DNA of 64,000 nt from JAAFJM01 sp964529175 (GTDB lineage Bacteria > Bacteroidota > Bacteroidia > UKL13-3), in NCBI GenBank assembly GCA_964529175.1, contig CAZGVO010000001.1:671770-735769 (forward strand). The letters run 5' to 3'. Made by a program: the position numbers and the translations under genes. Below, in pieces: positions 18,235 through 27,296 of this stretch; position 1 is the first letter of the stretch; each line of letters begins with the position of its first letter. The notes under the pieces are model-generated. The model ran no database searches, was not told where the DNA came from, and was given only the letters and a program-made list of their open reading frames with translations.

Positions 18235-19015
18235 TTCAAGTTTTGATGTTTTAGCTAATACTTACGATAGTGATTTTACTTTTAGTATTATTGGCTCTAT
18301 GCAGCGCAAAAGGGTTTGGGAATTTACCGAACAGCAATTGATAGGCAAAAAAGAGTTGAATATACTTGAAATTAATTGCGGAACAGGTGAAGATGCTATA
18401 TGGCTTGCAAATAAAGGGCATTATGTTTTAGCAACAGATATTAGTAAAGATATGGTAGCTGTAGCTGAACAAAAAGCCAGTGTAAATCAAATAAAGATTG
18501 ATGTTGCCGTATGTGGTTTTTCTGATTTAGATGTTCAATTATCGGGTCAAAAATTTGATTTAATTTTCTCCAATTTTGGTGGTTTAAATTGTGCCAACGC
18601 CAATGAACTAAAGCAGCTCAATATAGATTTTAGCAAGTTGTTAAAGCCAAATGGAAAGTTAATTATGGTTTTGCTTGGCAAAAAATGTTTTCTCGAAAAG
18701 TTGTATTTTTTATTTCGTTTTGATTTTAAAAAAATGAACAGGAGGAAAAAGGAAGCATCTGCTTATTTAAGTCCTGAAAATTTTATAAAAACTTGGTATT
18801 TCAGTTACCAAGAGATTAGAGAAATATTCACTGAGTTTAACCTAATTGAAAAAAAACCAATTGGGTTATTTATTCCCCCTTCATATTTAGAACCATTGCT
18901 TCAAAAAAATAAACTATTTTTACCCGTTATTAAATTATTGGAAAAAACCATTGGCAACTTGAGTTTTTTAGCCAATTATGGCGATCATATTTTTATAACC
19001 TTAGAAAAGAAATAA
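18224..19015 (+). CDS. Class I SAM-dependent methyltransferase
   Basis: A 263-residue protein of the UbiE/Methyltransf_11-25 group. Motif I is I-L-E-I-N-C-G-T-G-E at about 47-56, with an Asn in place of the usual first Gly, followed by A-T-D-I-S-K-D-M at about 70-77 (post-motif acidic residue binding the ribose). A hydrophobic region near 225-245 could contact a lipid or membrane. It overlaps the preceding radical SAM gene by 11 bases and shares one base with the following start codon (T-A-A-T-G), so the three genes form one translational unit. Confidence 0.8.
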   Translation: MSIDSSFDVLANTYDSDFTFSIIGSMQRKRVWEFTEQQLIGKKELNILEINCGTGEDAIWLANKGHYVLATDISKDMVAVAEQKASVNQIKIDVAVCGFSDLDVQLSGQKFDLIFSNFGGLNCANANELKQLNIDFSKLLKPNGKLIMVLLGKKCFLEKLYFLFRFDFKKMNRRKKEASAYLSPENFIKTWYFSYQEIREIFTEFNLIEKKPIGLFIPPSYLEPLLQKNKLFLPVIKLLEKTIGNLSFLANYGDHIFITLEKK

Positions 19016-20400
19016 TGAAAGTAGTACTTACACACGGATATTTTATAAACGAAGATGCCAAGGAGCAGGAAATCATGCGTCCTTATATTCCACTTGGTAT
19101 TTTGTACATATCTGCTTGGTTGCAAAAGCACCAATACGATAATGAAATATTCGACTCTACTTTTCAGAGTTTTGAAAAACAAAAGGCATTTATTTTAGCA
19201 CATAAACCCAATGTAATTGGGCTTTACACGAATTTAATGACTAAACTAAATGTGTTGCGTTTAATTCAATTTGTAAAAAACGAACCAAGTTTAAGACATA
19301 CCAAAATTGTGCTTGGTGGTCCTGAAGTTCGTAATCATGTAAAAAACTTTTTAACCCATGGTGCTGATTTCATAGTACTTGGCGAAGGGGAAGAAACCAT
19401 GTTAGAATTGGTTCAATTTTTAAATGGAAAAACCAATAAAACCATTGAAGAAATAGAAGGTGTTTCGTTTTTAAATGAAAAGGGCGAAGTGGTTCAAAAT
19501 AAAGAAAGAGCCAAACTCAAAGAGTTAACTGATTTGCCATTTCCTAACAGGAGCAAAGTTAATTTGCAATTGTATTTTGATGCATGGAAACAAAAACATG
19601 GAACTAGTGCTATTTCAATTAACACCATGCGCGGTTGTCCATATAGTTGCAAATGGTGCAGCAGGGCTGTATATGGGCAAAGTTACAGACGCAGAAGTGC
19701 AAAAAATGTGGTTGATGAAATAGAATGGATTAAAAACACTTACGATGTGGATTCTATTTGGTTTGTAGATGATGTTTTTACAGTGAGCCATAAATGGCTT
19801 AAAGAGTTTAACGAAGAGTTACAAAACCGAAATATTTCAATGCCTTACGAGTGTATAACTAGGGCTGATAGAATGAACGAAGCAGTAATTTTAGATTTAA
19901 AAGCAAGTGGTTGTTTTAGGGTTTGGATTGGTGCCGAAAGTGGTTCGCAAAAGGTAATTGATTTAATGGATAGGCGTGTGGATGTGAATCAAGTGCGCAA
20001 CATGATTCAGTTATCGCAATCGCATGGTATTCAGGCGGGTACATTTATAATGGTGGGTTATCCTGGCGAAACCGAGGCCGATATTTTTGAAACAGTCAAT
20101 CATTTAAAAGTATCAAACCCTGATATTTTTACCATAACTGTGGCATATCCAATTAAAGGCACACCACTTTACCAAGAAGTTGAAGATAGGTTTATTGAAG
20201 ATTTGCCTTGGGAAACCAGCACTGATAGAGATATTGATTTTAAACGCACCTATTCGCGCAAGTATTATAATTATGCAGTAAGTATGATTGTAAACGAGGT
20301 AAATGCGTTTAAAGCACAGCAAAAAGGAGAAATTTTAAAAATGACCAAGGCCAAAGTAAAGGCCGTTATTCAAAGAAGCCGAATGTATTTGGCTAAATAG
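19015..20400 (+). CDS. B12-binding-type radical SAM protein (fourth of four)
   Basis: A 461-residue protein with an N-terminal cobalamin-binding-like domain (Y-I-P-L-G-I-L-Y-I-S-A-W-L, V-L-G-G-P-E-V, F-I-V-L-G-E-G-E-E) and a radical SAM core with C208-x3-C212-x2-C215 in M-R-G-C-P-Y-S-C-K-W-C. It continues with W-F-V-D-D-V-F, I-G-A-E-S-G-S-Q-K and M-V-G-Y-P-G-E-T-E, all standard for the class B/P-methyltransferase-like and BchE-like group. It closes the co-directional block. The next gene is convergent with a 1-bp gap, and no hairpin terminator is visible between them. Confidence 0.86.
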   Translation: MKVVLTHGYFINEDAKEQEIMRPYIPLGILYISAWLQKHQYDNEIFDSTFQSFEKQKAFILAHKPNVIGLYTNLMTKLNVLRLIQFVKNEPSLRHTKIVLGGPEVRNHVKNFLTHGADFIVLGEGEETMLELVQFLNGKTNKTIEEIEGVSFLNEKGEVVQNKERAKLKELTDLPFPNRSKVNLQLYFDAWKQKHGTSAISINTMRGCPYSCKWCSRAVYGQSYRRRSAKNVVDEIEWIKNTYDVDSIWFVDDVFTVSHKWLKEFNEELQNRNISMPYECITRADRMNEAVILDLKASGCFRVWIGAESGSQKVIDLMDRRVDVNQVRNMIQLSQSHGIQAGTFIMVGYPGETEADIFETVNHLKVSNPDIFTITVAYPIKGTPLYQEVEDRFIEDLPWETSTDRDIDFKRTYSRKYYNYAVSMIVNEVNAFKAQQKGEILKMTKAKVKAVIQRSRMYLAK

Positions 20401-20401
20401 T

Positions 20402-21187
20402 TTAATCACCAGCATAGAATAATCCTTCAATTACAGGATCATAACCTTCGTAATCTGTTAGGCGAAGCCACCCAACAAGTCCAAACTCTGTTTTTACTAA
20501 AAAATATTTGTGAGAATGAAAATTGTCACTTGTATTTTCGGCTAATAAAACCTCCACAGTGTAGTTTTTAGGCAACTGAGCTATTACTTCTTTTCCTGTT
20601 TTTTCCTTGTAAAGTGTTATTGGTTTTAAGGTTTTATTTTTTAAACCAACATAATAATACGGTTGTTTAACTTCTAAAACAGTGTCTTTTTTTATCTCGA
20701 ATTTACGTCTTTGGTTAAACATATTATTGGTGTGTCCACTTGTATAAATAATGCCTAAATCGTTTATATAAAAATCGGTACAGTTAATGGAAGTCAATAT
20801 TTTTCCAGTTATATCAGAAACAGAATAGCTAGGGTCGCCACTTAATCCTGCTGAGTAAACTATATCTAAACTATCTTTAAATAAGTTACTTTTAAATTTA
20901 GCTACCAAATACCAAGGTTCTATAATATCGGTTGAATCGCAATATACGGGATGATTTTTGGGTAAGGAGTAACATGGTTTGTATAAGAAACGAGCTACTT
21001 TTTTATCATAGTTGAAATAAACATTGTATTCTTTATCAATATAAGCGCGAGTTAAAGTGGGAAAATAGGATTTTGATTGGCCAATGGAAGAGAAACTAAT
21101 CAATAAAAATAGTGTAAGGGGGCTAATTTTATAAAACTTTAGAAAGTGGTTTATAATTTTTTTTGAAGCTTTCATGTTTCTAACCAT
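20402..21187 (-). CDS. Secreted protein of unknown function, possible C-terminal SH3-like domain
   Basis: A 261-residue protein with an N-terminal hydrophobic signal segment (about 20-36, ending near S-I-G-Q), so probably exported. The mature part is beta-rich with many aromatic residues. The last 60 residues (P-I-T-L-Y-K-E, then L-P-K-N-Y-T-V-E-V-L and V-K-T-E-F-G-L-V-G-W-L-R) have the look of a bacterial SH3 domain. The family is not recognised. An alternative ATG at 21175 gives MKASKK, a more usual signal peptide start. It is divergent from the subtilase gene with 45 bp between the two starts. Confidence 0.55.
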   Translation of the reverse strand: MVRNMKASKKIINHFLKFYKISPLTLFLLISFSSIGQSKSYFPTLTRAYIDKEYNVYFNYDKKVARFLYKPCYSLPKNHPVYCDSTDIIEPWYLVAKFKSNLFKDSLDIVYSAGLSGDPSYSVSDITGKILTSINCTDFYINDLGIIYTSGHTNNMFNQRRKFEIKKDTVLEVKQPYYYVGLKNKTLKPITLYKEKTGKEVIAQLPKNYTVEVLLAENTSDNFHSHKYFLVKTEFGLVGWLRLTDYEGYDPVIEGLFYAGD

Positions 21188-21232
21188 AATAATTGCAATA
21201 TTCGTACTTTTAAATTTTAAAAAACTGTATTC

Positions 21233-23458
21233 ATGATAAAAAAATACTTACCTGCTTTGGCATTAACTTTAGCTACATTTTGGGGTAATGCACAAATTAA
21301 TCAATCGCAAAAATTATCGGCTAATTTAATGCAATTGCTCAGCAAACCAAATGCTGTAAATAGCAGTAATAAAGCCGTTTTGTCAAAAATAAAAGGCGAA
21401 ACTTTTGTTAGTACTTTAATAAAAGTTACTCCACAAATAAAAGAAAAAAGCATTACCCAATTAGGCGCATACATTGGTACAAAAGCAGGTAATATTTGGA
21501 CAGTTCAAGTTCCAGTTTCACAGCTACAAAAGTTTATTGCCATTACCCAAATTGATTATATCCAACTAGACGAACCTATTGCAAGTAATTTAGATGCAGC
21601 CATTAAATCGGCAAGGGCAGATTCTGTGCAGAATGGAATTAATTTACCTTTGGCGTATTCAGGAAAAGGTGTGGTTGTGGGTATTATTGATGCAGGGTTT
21701 GACTATACGCATCCTACATTTTACGATACTTCCGGCACTAATTTGCGCATAAAACGGGTTTGGGAACAACACAACGATGGCACGCCTCCAATTGGTTACA
21801 ATTATGGCAACGAGATAAGAGATACAGCCACCATGTCAGCTAAAGGATTTGAAGTAAATAGTTTTTCGCATGGAACGCACGTAGGCGGAATAGCCGCAGG
21901 TTCGGGTTATGGAACCAATAAAAAATACCGTGGTTTAGCTTATGAAAGCGATATAGTAATAGTAGGAATTAAACCAGAAAAAACTGAATGGAAAACATCA
22001 GGCATGGCCAGTATTTTAGATGGTATGAATTATATTTACAACTATGCAAAATCGGTAAATAAACCAGCTGTAGTTAATTTAAGTTGGGGCAATTCTATTG
22101 GTCCTAACGATGGGAGTTCATTGTTCAGTCAAGCTTGTAATAATATGGTTGGCGAAGGTAAAATATTTGTTTTATCCGCTGGAAATAATGGCGATGAAAA
22201 TATCCATGTTCAAAAAATATTTACCAATACAGATACTGCTTTACATAGCTTTGTTACTTTCCCAACCATTAATGGCGAAAAGCGCAATTGGATTGATGTT
22301 TGGGGCGAAGTTGGCAAGCAATTTTGTTTAAAAATTAGTTTGTATAATGGCTCAACAGTAAGCAGTGCAACAACTGATATTTGTTTAAATAATAATACAT
22401 TGGATACTTTTTTAGTTGGTTCAAAAAACGACACCTGCTTTTTAACCATAACTGCTAAAGCTGCTGATTATAATGGTAAGTCACATATTTTGGTAGATGT
22501 ATTTAGTAAAACAGCTGATAAATTTTGTGTAAGTGTATTAGGACAAAGTGGATTGGTGCACATGTGGCAGGGTTTTGTAAACGATTATAATGGTTATTAT
22601 GGAGAGTTTACAGCAGGTGGTTTTCCATGGGGAACCGCAGGCAATAGTAATTATACCTTAGGCGAAATGGCAAGCACACAATCAGCAATAACTGTAGCAG
22701 CTTATGCTTCTAAAATTACGTTTAAAAACTTAGCAGGCTCTAATCAAAGTTATTCGGGTTATGCTTTTCCGGGTCAAATTACCCCATTTTCAAGTAAAGG
22801 CCCTACGGTAGATGGCAGAATTAAACCAGATATAGCAGCACCAGGAATGACCATTGCTTCTGCTGTTAACTCGTTTGATATTTCTTATTTATTAGGTGGA
22901 AGTAATTATGCGCAAAGTGTAGCAAAGTTTACTTTTGCTAAAAACAACCGCGATTATTATTATGCTGAGGCAAGTGGCACATCTATGTCATCGCCAATGG
23001 TTGCTGGTATTGTAGCTTTATTGCTGCAAGCAAACCCTAAACTGACACCAGCATTAATAAAAAATATCATTTTTAAAACAGCCATTACCGATATTTACAC
23101 CAAACAACCTGTTGATTCAAGCCGATGGGGTGCTGGTAAAATTAATGCTTATGCAGCTATTAAACGCACCATTGCTACTATTGGAGTAACCGAACAAAAG
23201 TTTACTCAAACCCAAGTTAATTTGTTTCCAAATCCTACTTCGGGAAGTTTACAGTTGTACTGCGAAGCAATTCAAAACAACGATTTGCAAGTAACCATTA
23301 CCGATATAATGGGCAAAACCATTCAACAATATAATTGGACTGCAAATGCTGCCAATTATACCCTTACCATTGATTTAGGAAACGAAAACAAAGGAGTATA
23401 TTTTGTAAGCATAAGCAATGGTTTTAGCACTGAGGTGCGCAAAGTATTGATTTATTAA
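21233..23458 (+). CDS. T9SS-exported S8 family (subtilisin-like) serine peptidase
   Basis: A 741-residue protein with signal peptide (about 1-20), a prodomain-like segment, and an S8 domain whose catalytic triad is visible: D153 in I-I-D-A-G-F-D-Y, H213 in S-H-G-T-H-V-G-G and S584 in G-T-S-M-S-S-P. An insertion of about 150 residues between the His and Ser blocks is typical of this subgroup. The last 80 residues start with V-N-L-F-P-N-P-T-S-G and end in a beta-rich segment with V-R-K-V-L-I-Y, the type A sorting domain of the type IX secretion system, so the enzyme is expected at the cell surface or outside. Confidence 0.93.
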   Translation: MIKKYLPALALTLATFWGNAQINQSQKLSANLMQLLSKPNAVNSSNKAVLSKIKGETFVSTLIKVTPQIKEKSITQLGAYIGTKAGNIWTVQVPVSQLQKFIAITQIDYIQLDEPIASNLDAAIKSARADSVQNGINLPLAYSGKGVVVGIIDAGFDYTHPTFYDTSGTNLRIKRVWEQHNDGTPPIGYNYGNEIRDTATMSAKGFEVNSFSHGTHVGGIAAGSGYGTNKKYRGLAYESDIVIVGIKPEKTEWKTSGMASILDGMNYIYNYAKSVNKPAVVNLSWGNSIGPNDGSSLFSQACNNMVGEGKIFVLSAGNNGDENIHVQKIFTNTDTALHSFVTFPTINGEKRNWIDVWGEVGKQFCLKISLYNGSTVSSATTDICLNNNTLDTFLVGSKNDTCFLTITAKAADYNGKSHILVDVFSKTADKFCVSVLGQSGLVHMWQGFVNDYNGYYGEFTAGGFPWGTAGNSNYTLGEMASTQSAITVAAYASKITFKNLAGSNQSYSGYAFPGQITPFSSKGPTVDGRIKPDIAAPGMTIASAVNSFDISYLLGGSNYAQSVAKFTFAKNNRDYYYAEASGTSMSSPMVAGIVALLLQANPKLTPALIKNIIFKTAITDIYTKQPVDSSRWGAGKINAYAAIKRTIATIGVTEQKFTQTQVNLFPNPTSGSLQLYCEAIQNNDLQVTITDIMGKTIQQYNWTANAANYTLTIDLGNENKGVYFVSISNGFSTEVRKVLIY

Positions 23459-23462
23459 TTAA

Positions 23463-24017
23463 ATGAACTTTCAGCAGTTAGACATTATAAAAAAACAAAA
23501 AACAAATTGGGCATTGTTAATTATAACAGTGCCCAGTTTGTTTATACTGTTACTATTTATTGGTGCTATTACTTTCATACTACTATTTACCATCATAAAT
23601 TTTTATTTATTGGTCATAATTTTTATATTACAATTTATTGGCATTAATTGGTTGGTCACAAGCTTTCGTTTTAAAACCATTGGAACAATAAGATTTGCGG
23701 AGGATGGCATTACCATAATACAAGAAAACGAACAATTAAAAGTATTGCGGTGGAATGATATAAAGACTTTAAAGTGCTTTTATAGAGGAGATAGTTTTTG
23801 GAAAATAAATATAGGCTCTTTTACCATTAACAAAGGAATTTTTAGGTACAGCAGTTTAAAATGGGCTGGTGCAGATAATAATAAATTGATAGATAAAATA
23901 GAAATAAACAACCAAGTATTTTATATAAAAATAACCCAACAAAGCCATAAAAAAGCGTATCAAAAATTAATTGACATTGCATTTAAAAATGGTTGCCAAG
24001 TGGATGTTTTACATTAG
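23463..24017 (+). CDS. Two-helix membrane protein with C-terminal PH-like region, unknown function
   Basis: A 184-residue protein. Residues about 16-68 form two long membrane helices, and the rest is beta-rich with a terminal helix (K-A-Y-Q-K-L-I-D-I-A-F). Together they resemble the bacterial PH-like domain proteins common in Bacteroidota (V-L-R-W-N-D-I-K-T-L). No function can be assigned. It begins 4 bp after the subtilase stop, so it may be read from the same transcript. Confidence 0.6.
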   Translation: MNFQQLDIIKKQKTNWALLIITVPSLFILLLFIGAITFILLFTIINFYLLVIIFILQFIGINWLVTSFRFKTIGTIRFAEDGITIIQENEQLKVLRWNDIKTLKCFYRGDSFWKINIGSFTINKGIFRYSSLKWAGADNNKLIDKIEINNQVFYIKITQQSHKKAYQKLIDIAFKNGCQVDVLH

Positions 24018-24051
24018 GGAGATTTTAGTTAAAAAAATAAATTATTGTAAC

Positions 24052-24630
24052 ATGAAAAGATTAATATTCATCATTTCTTTAATACTGCTTTTGTTTAAAG
24101 CTTGTAAGCCTGATGAAGGATGCGTTGACAACAATTACTATGAATATCAATTAGAAAGATATTTTAATTTAATACCTTATAAAGACTTTTCTGAATTAAC
24201 TTTTATAAACAAAACAACACGCGATACCTGTGTATTTGTGGGGCAAGGATATGTGTATGATTGGGGAAAATATGTAACCCAAGAAGAGTGCCCTCAAACC
24301 TATAACCTTCAACGCAGGTATCTTGTATTTAATTGTACAAAAAATAACGATAAAATTAGTATTGAAAATACGTTTATTAAATATGGTATTAGAACAATGA
24401 ACTTTAGTTGGAACAATAAAGGAAAAGCACTTTACCCAAGCTATTTTAGTGGTCCATTTGCTTACGATTCTCTAAATATTGAAGATAAATATTATTATAA
24501 TGTAAAAGATTTTACTTCAATAAAATCAACTACAGAGTTTGGCTTTTTATATACAAAAACTGAAGGTTTGATTAGATTGGTAAATCCATTAACCAAAGAC
24601 ACGTTAAATTTAATAGACCTCAAACTATGA
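24052..24630 (+). CDS. Putative lipoprotein, unknown function
   Basis: The ATG at 24052 is chosen because it begins a signal peptide (M-K-R-L-I-F-I-I-S-L-I-L-L-L) followed by F-K-A-C-K-P, a lipobox-like cysteine at residue 20. The frame is open further upstream to 23971, but that part would overlap the preceding gene. The mature protein (about 172 residues) is rich in aromatic residues and beta-prone, with a few further cysteines (C-V-D-N-N, T-C-V-F, E-E-C-P). No family recognised. Confidence 0.62.
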   Translation: MKRLIFIISLILLLFKACKPDEGCVDNNYYEYQLERYFNLIPYKDFSELTFINKTTRDTCVFVGQGYVYDWGKYVTQEECPQTYNLQRRYLVFNCTKNNDKISIENTFIKYGIRTMNFSWNNKGKALYPSYFSGPFAYDSLNIEDKYYYNVKDFTSIKSTTEFGFLYTKTEGLIRLVNPLTKDTLNLIDLKL

Positions 24631-24654
24631 AAAAAATTAAAGTTTGGCAATTAG

Positions 24655-25107
24655 CTAATAATTTATTCCCAGCCTTTGGTAAACAAAGCCCAAAAGCCAA
24701 GCTGGCCCAATCAGTAAAAATTGTAAGTCTTTTAAAAACGAAGGTTTTTTGCCTTCTATTTTATGTCCGTAAAATTGGCCTAACCAAGCCAATACAAAAA
24801 TGCCCAATGCTGTTTTCCAAAGTGCTATAGGTAAGTGACTTAAAGCAATGGCTCCCATAAAACAAACAAAGTAAAACAACAACAAACCTATAGCCAATTT
24901 AGGGGATAATCGGGCATAAAATACCGTAGCAAATATCATTAATATGCCTGCTAAATTGAGCACTCCCGCAACAGGAACCAAAGAAAACAAGCATACAATA
25001 CTAAAAAATATACTTGGTACACATATCCAATGAATTAATTTATTAGTTGGGTTTTGGTGGCTTTCGCCATATTCGTTAAACCAATCTTTTATTGTTTTTT
25101 GAGTCAT
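24655..25107 (-). CDS. Mpo1-like (DUF962) membrane protein
   Basis: A 150-residue protein with four hydrophobic helices. The N-terminus has W-F-N-E-Y-G-E-S-H-Q-N-P-T-N-K-L-I-H-W, the DUF962/YGL010w hallmark with paired His residues (S-H-Q-N-P and I-H-W), and F-Y-G-H-K-I-E-G-K-K-P occurs later. In yeast the family member Mpo1 is an Fe(II)-dependent dioxygenase for alpha-oxidation of 2-hydroxy fatty acids (phytosphingosine breakdown). Sphingolipids occur in many Bacteroidota, so such a role is conceivable here but not shown. Its 3' end faces the lipoprotein gene, 24 bp apart. Confidence 0.8.
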   Translation of the reverse strand: MTQKTIKDWFNEYGESHQNPTNKLIHWICVPSIFFSIVCLFSLVPVAGVLNLAGILMIFATVFYARLSPKLAIGLLLFYFVCFMGAIALSHLPIALWKTALGIFVLAWLGQFYGHKIEGKKPSFLKDLQFLLIGPAWLLGFVYQRLGINY

Positions 25108-25180
25108 AAATTATTGAATTAAAATACTTGTTTTATATCCTTTGTTTTTATTAGTAACAAAATCGAATATACATTTATTA

Positions 25181-25855
25181 CTAATTTTTTGCATAAATGT
25201 ACTTCACACCAACCGAAAAGTTAAAGCTGTAATGCTTTATATCGGTATTTGAAAAGTAATTATCGTTGCTAAAAGTAGTAAAGCTTTTTTGTAAACCAAT
25301 TAGTCCATAAACATTCATTTTAGTACTGATGTTTTTGCCAATACCTAAGTTAACTTGTGCCGAAAAATCAAATGTGTTGGGTTGGTTACTAGTATCAAAA
25401 CTTTGTTCAGGTTTTTGTTTTCCATTGGTTTTATAGGCAGGCACTTGCATATTGGCACCTATTAAAACACTCGGAATTAAAGCAATCGAAATTATTTTAT
25501 TCCATTTTATACCTTTGTTATAGCCAATAGATATAGGAAAACATAAGTAATTAAAGTTATAAATTATCTCGCCACTTTCGCCTGTAGGTTTACCAAAATT
25601 ATTCAGTATGGTAAAAGGTTCAACAAAGCCAAGCTTTTGATACATTAAGTCTATACCCCAAAAGTATTGTTTTTTAAAACCGTGCTGATAAGTAATGCTG
25701 CCATTTAAGGTTGGGTTTATTTGGGCGTTTTTAAAAGAACTATTACTGCTTACATTATTTAAACCAAGGCTTGTTTTAATGCCAATATACTGCTGTTGCG
25801 CCATACAAAAGCAGTGTAGTAACATTATACCAAACAAACTAAAATAATACTTCAT
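25181..25855 (-). CDS. Outer membrane beta-barrel (porin-like) protein
   Basis: A 224-residue protein with signal peptide (about 1-19, ending C-M-A-Q-Q) and alternating hydrophobic/polar strands ending in F-S-V-G-V-K-Y-I-Y. This is the OmpW/PorT-like small barrel layout common in Bacteroidota. The N-terminal Y-I-G-I-K-T-S-L-G-L-N-N is a typical first strand. Function unknown. It stands alone between two minus-strand membrane genes. Confidence 0.68.
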   Translation of the reverse strand: MKYYFSLFGIMLLHCFCMAQQQYIGIKTSLGLNNVSSNSSFKNAQINPTLNGSITYQHGFKKQYFWGIDLMYQKLGFVEPFTILNNFGKPTGESGEIIYNFNYLCFPISIGYNKGIKWNKIISIALIPSVLIGANMQVPAYKTNGKQKPEQSFDTSNQPNTFDFSAQVNLGIGKNISTKMNVYGLIGLQKSFTTFSNDNYFSNTDIKHYSFNFSVGVKYIYAKN

Positions 25856-26003
25856 ACAGCTTTTATAAACTAATAAAAAGGAATATTACCAATACCAATT
25901 AAAGCTTGCAATGTATAAAATTTGTGAAGGATTTAAAGGGTGGATTTGTGTTTAACTTTTACAGTTAGCAAAACGGCTGGTGATAACATAGACTGAGGGC
26001 GAA

Positions 26004-26402
26004 TTATGATTGATAATATAGATAAAAGGATAAGATAAAATTTGTAACTATAATAATCACTGTAATTAATACAACCCAACTTCCAATAATATTAATTTTT
26101 TTGGGTAGTTTATCAAATTGATAAACATATGCCTTCCATTTATCTTTATGATGGAATATCAGATAATTTACAATATTAATAATAGCAAGAACTATAAATA
26201 ATAAATAATCTTCCCCTAAATGAGATTTTGGACTTACTAACACCTTATAATAATTTAAAAATGAAGTAAACAATAGAACAACTAAAACATCTAATGTTAG
26301 ACTAGCTTTCCAATCACTCAACCATTTAGAAGGTGCTGCCTCCGAAAATTTATAAAATTTATAGAATAAGTAATGATATCCTTTTTTTACCATGCCAATC
26401 AT
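26004..26402 (-). CDS. Small polytopic membrane protein, Bacteroidota family of unknown function
   Basis: A 132-residue protein with three membrane helices (about 34-50, 66-83 and 107-128). The N-terminal cytoplasmic part, Y-H-Y-L-F-Y-K-F-Y-K-F and W-L-S-D-W-K-A-S-L, is a pattern I associate with a family of short Bacteroidota membrane proteins without assigned role. The start is uncertain between the ATG at 26402 and the in-frame ATG at 26393. Confidence 0.55.
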   Translation of the reverse strand: MIGMVKKGYHYLFYKFYKFSEAAPSKWLSDWKASLTLDVLVVLLFTSFLNYYKVLVSPKSHLGEDYLLFIVLAIINIVNYLIFHHKDKWKAYVYQFDKLPKKINIIGSWVVLITVIIIVTNFILSFYLYYQS

Positions 26403-26606
26403 TAGACAAATATATTTAACGATATTGAGTTTTGTGCAGTGTATTTATGCTGGTTTTAATTTTGTTTCCATGTAGAGTATTTTTCCATCTTTTTTCATCA
26501 GCAAACCACTTTATTTTTACAATTTTAATAAATATTATTTGGAACTTTAATTCCTTTTATTATGTTTGTCGCTGTTTAGAATTAGTCTAAATAAGAATAA
26601 TAAAAA

Positions 26607-26948
26607 ATGAATATGAGTAACTTAAAAGAATTTATTGCAATTAATTACATTGATTGTGAACCTGATTATGCTGAAAGATTTGAGCAATTATTTGGCACAC
26701 GTGCACATGCCATTGATAGAATGGATGGGTTTATTTGCATGAACGTATTAAAACCTACCGATGGGCAAGGTTCATATTTAATATTAAGCCGTTGGGAAAC
26801 AGAACAACACTTTAAAGCTTGGGTTGGCTCTCCTGAATTTATTGAAGGGCATAAAAGAGGTTTTGAAGATATAACCAAAGCAAAACAAGAAGGTAAAACT
26901 CCTCCTATGAAATCAAGTTTTAAAACGTATAATACCATTAGTAATTAG
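26607..26948 (+). CDS. Antibiotic biosynthesis monooxygenase (ABM) / heme-degrading-like protein
   Basis: A 113-residue protein with the dimeric ferredoxin-like ABM fold: F-I-A-I-N-Y-I-D-C at the first strand, F-E-Q-L-F-G-T-R-A-H-A-I-D-R-M-D-G-F in the first helix and turn, and Y-L-I-L-S-R-W-E-T-E-Q-H-F-K-A-W-V-G-S-P-E-F (helix with conserved W and F), then H-K-R-G-F. This matches the IsdG/HmoB branch of the family, which includes heme-degrading enzymes and uncharacterised ABM proteins. The start may be ATG 26607 or 26613. It is followed 9 bp later by a 39-residue membrane protein. Confidence 0.85.
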   Translation: MNMSNLKEFIAINYIDCEPDYAERFEQLFGTRAHAIDRMDGFICMNVLKPTDGQGSYLILSRWETEQHFKAWVGSPEFIEGHKRGFEDITKAKQEGKTPPMKSSFKTYNTISN

Positions 26949-26957
26949 CACAATACA

Positions 26958-27077
26958 ATGAAACTATTAACTAAAAACAATTTTAAGAAGGCTGGTATTA
27001 TTAGCTTTTTGTTTTTCTTAGTTAAAGGAATTGCTTGGATTTTTATAGCCATTTATACGTTCTATTTAGCAAAGTAA
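26958..27077 (+). CDS. 39-residue single-helix membrane protein
   Basis: An ATG-started frame of 40 codons with a basic N-terminus (M-K-L-L-T-K-N-N-F-K-K-A-G) and one long hydrophobic helix (I-I-S-F-L-F-F-L-V-K-G-I-A-W-I-F-I-A). It sits 9 bp after the ABM gene and 15 bp before the next small gene, on the same strand. The composition (no charged residue except one Lys in the helix, positive N-terminus) is what a real small membrane protein shows. No function assigned. Confidence 0.5.
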   Translation: MKLLTKNNFKKAGIISFLFFLVKGIAWIFIAIYTFYLAK

Positions 27078-27092
27078 TTTTTGGTTTAAAAC

Positions 27093-27296
27093 ATGAATTA
27101 TGCTATTGAAATACTTAGCAAACAAATTGAAGTTTGCGAAATGAATATAAAAGGTGTAGTAGGAATGTTTGAATCTACCATTCCAAAGCAGGTTCAAAAA
27201 GATAAATTAAAAGATTTAAAAAAGGCGGTTCAATTATTAAGAAAAGAGATAAATAGGCAAAAGATGGGAGTTATAGACACCTTTGAGCAGGAATAA
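27093..27296 (+). CDS. 67-residue helical protein, unknown function
   Basis: A small, highly charged and helix-prone protein (E-I-L-S-K-Q-I-E-V-C-E, then K-D-K-L-K-D-L-K-K-A-V-Q-L-L-R-K-E) with heptad-like spacing of leucines and isoleucines, so probably a short coiled coil. It follows the 39-residue membrane protein by 15 bp on the same strand. The last 26 bases overlap a possible small gene on the other strand. No family recognised. Confidence 0.5.
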   Translation: MNYAIEILSKQIEVCEMNIKGVVGMFESTIPKQVQKDKLKDLKKAVQLLRKEINRQKMGVIDTFEQE

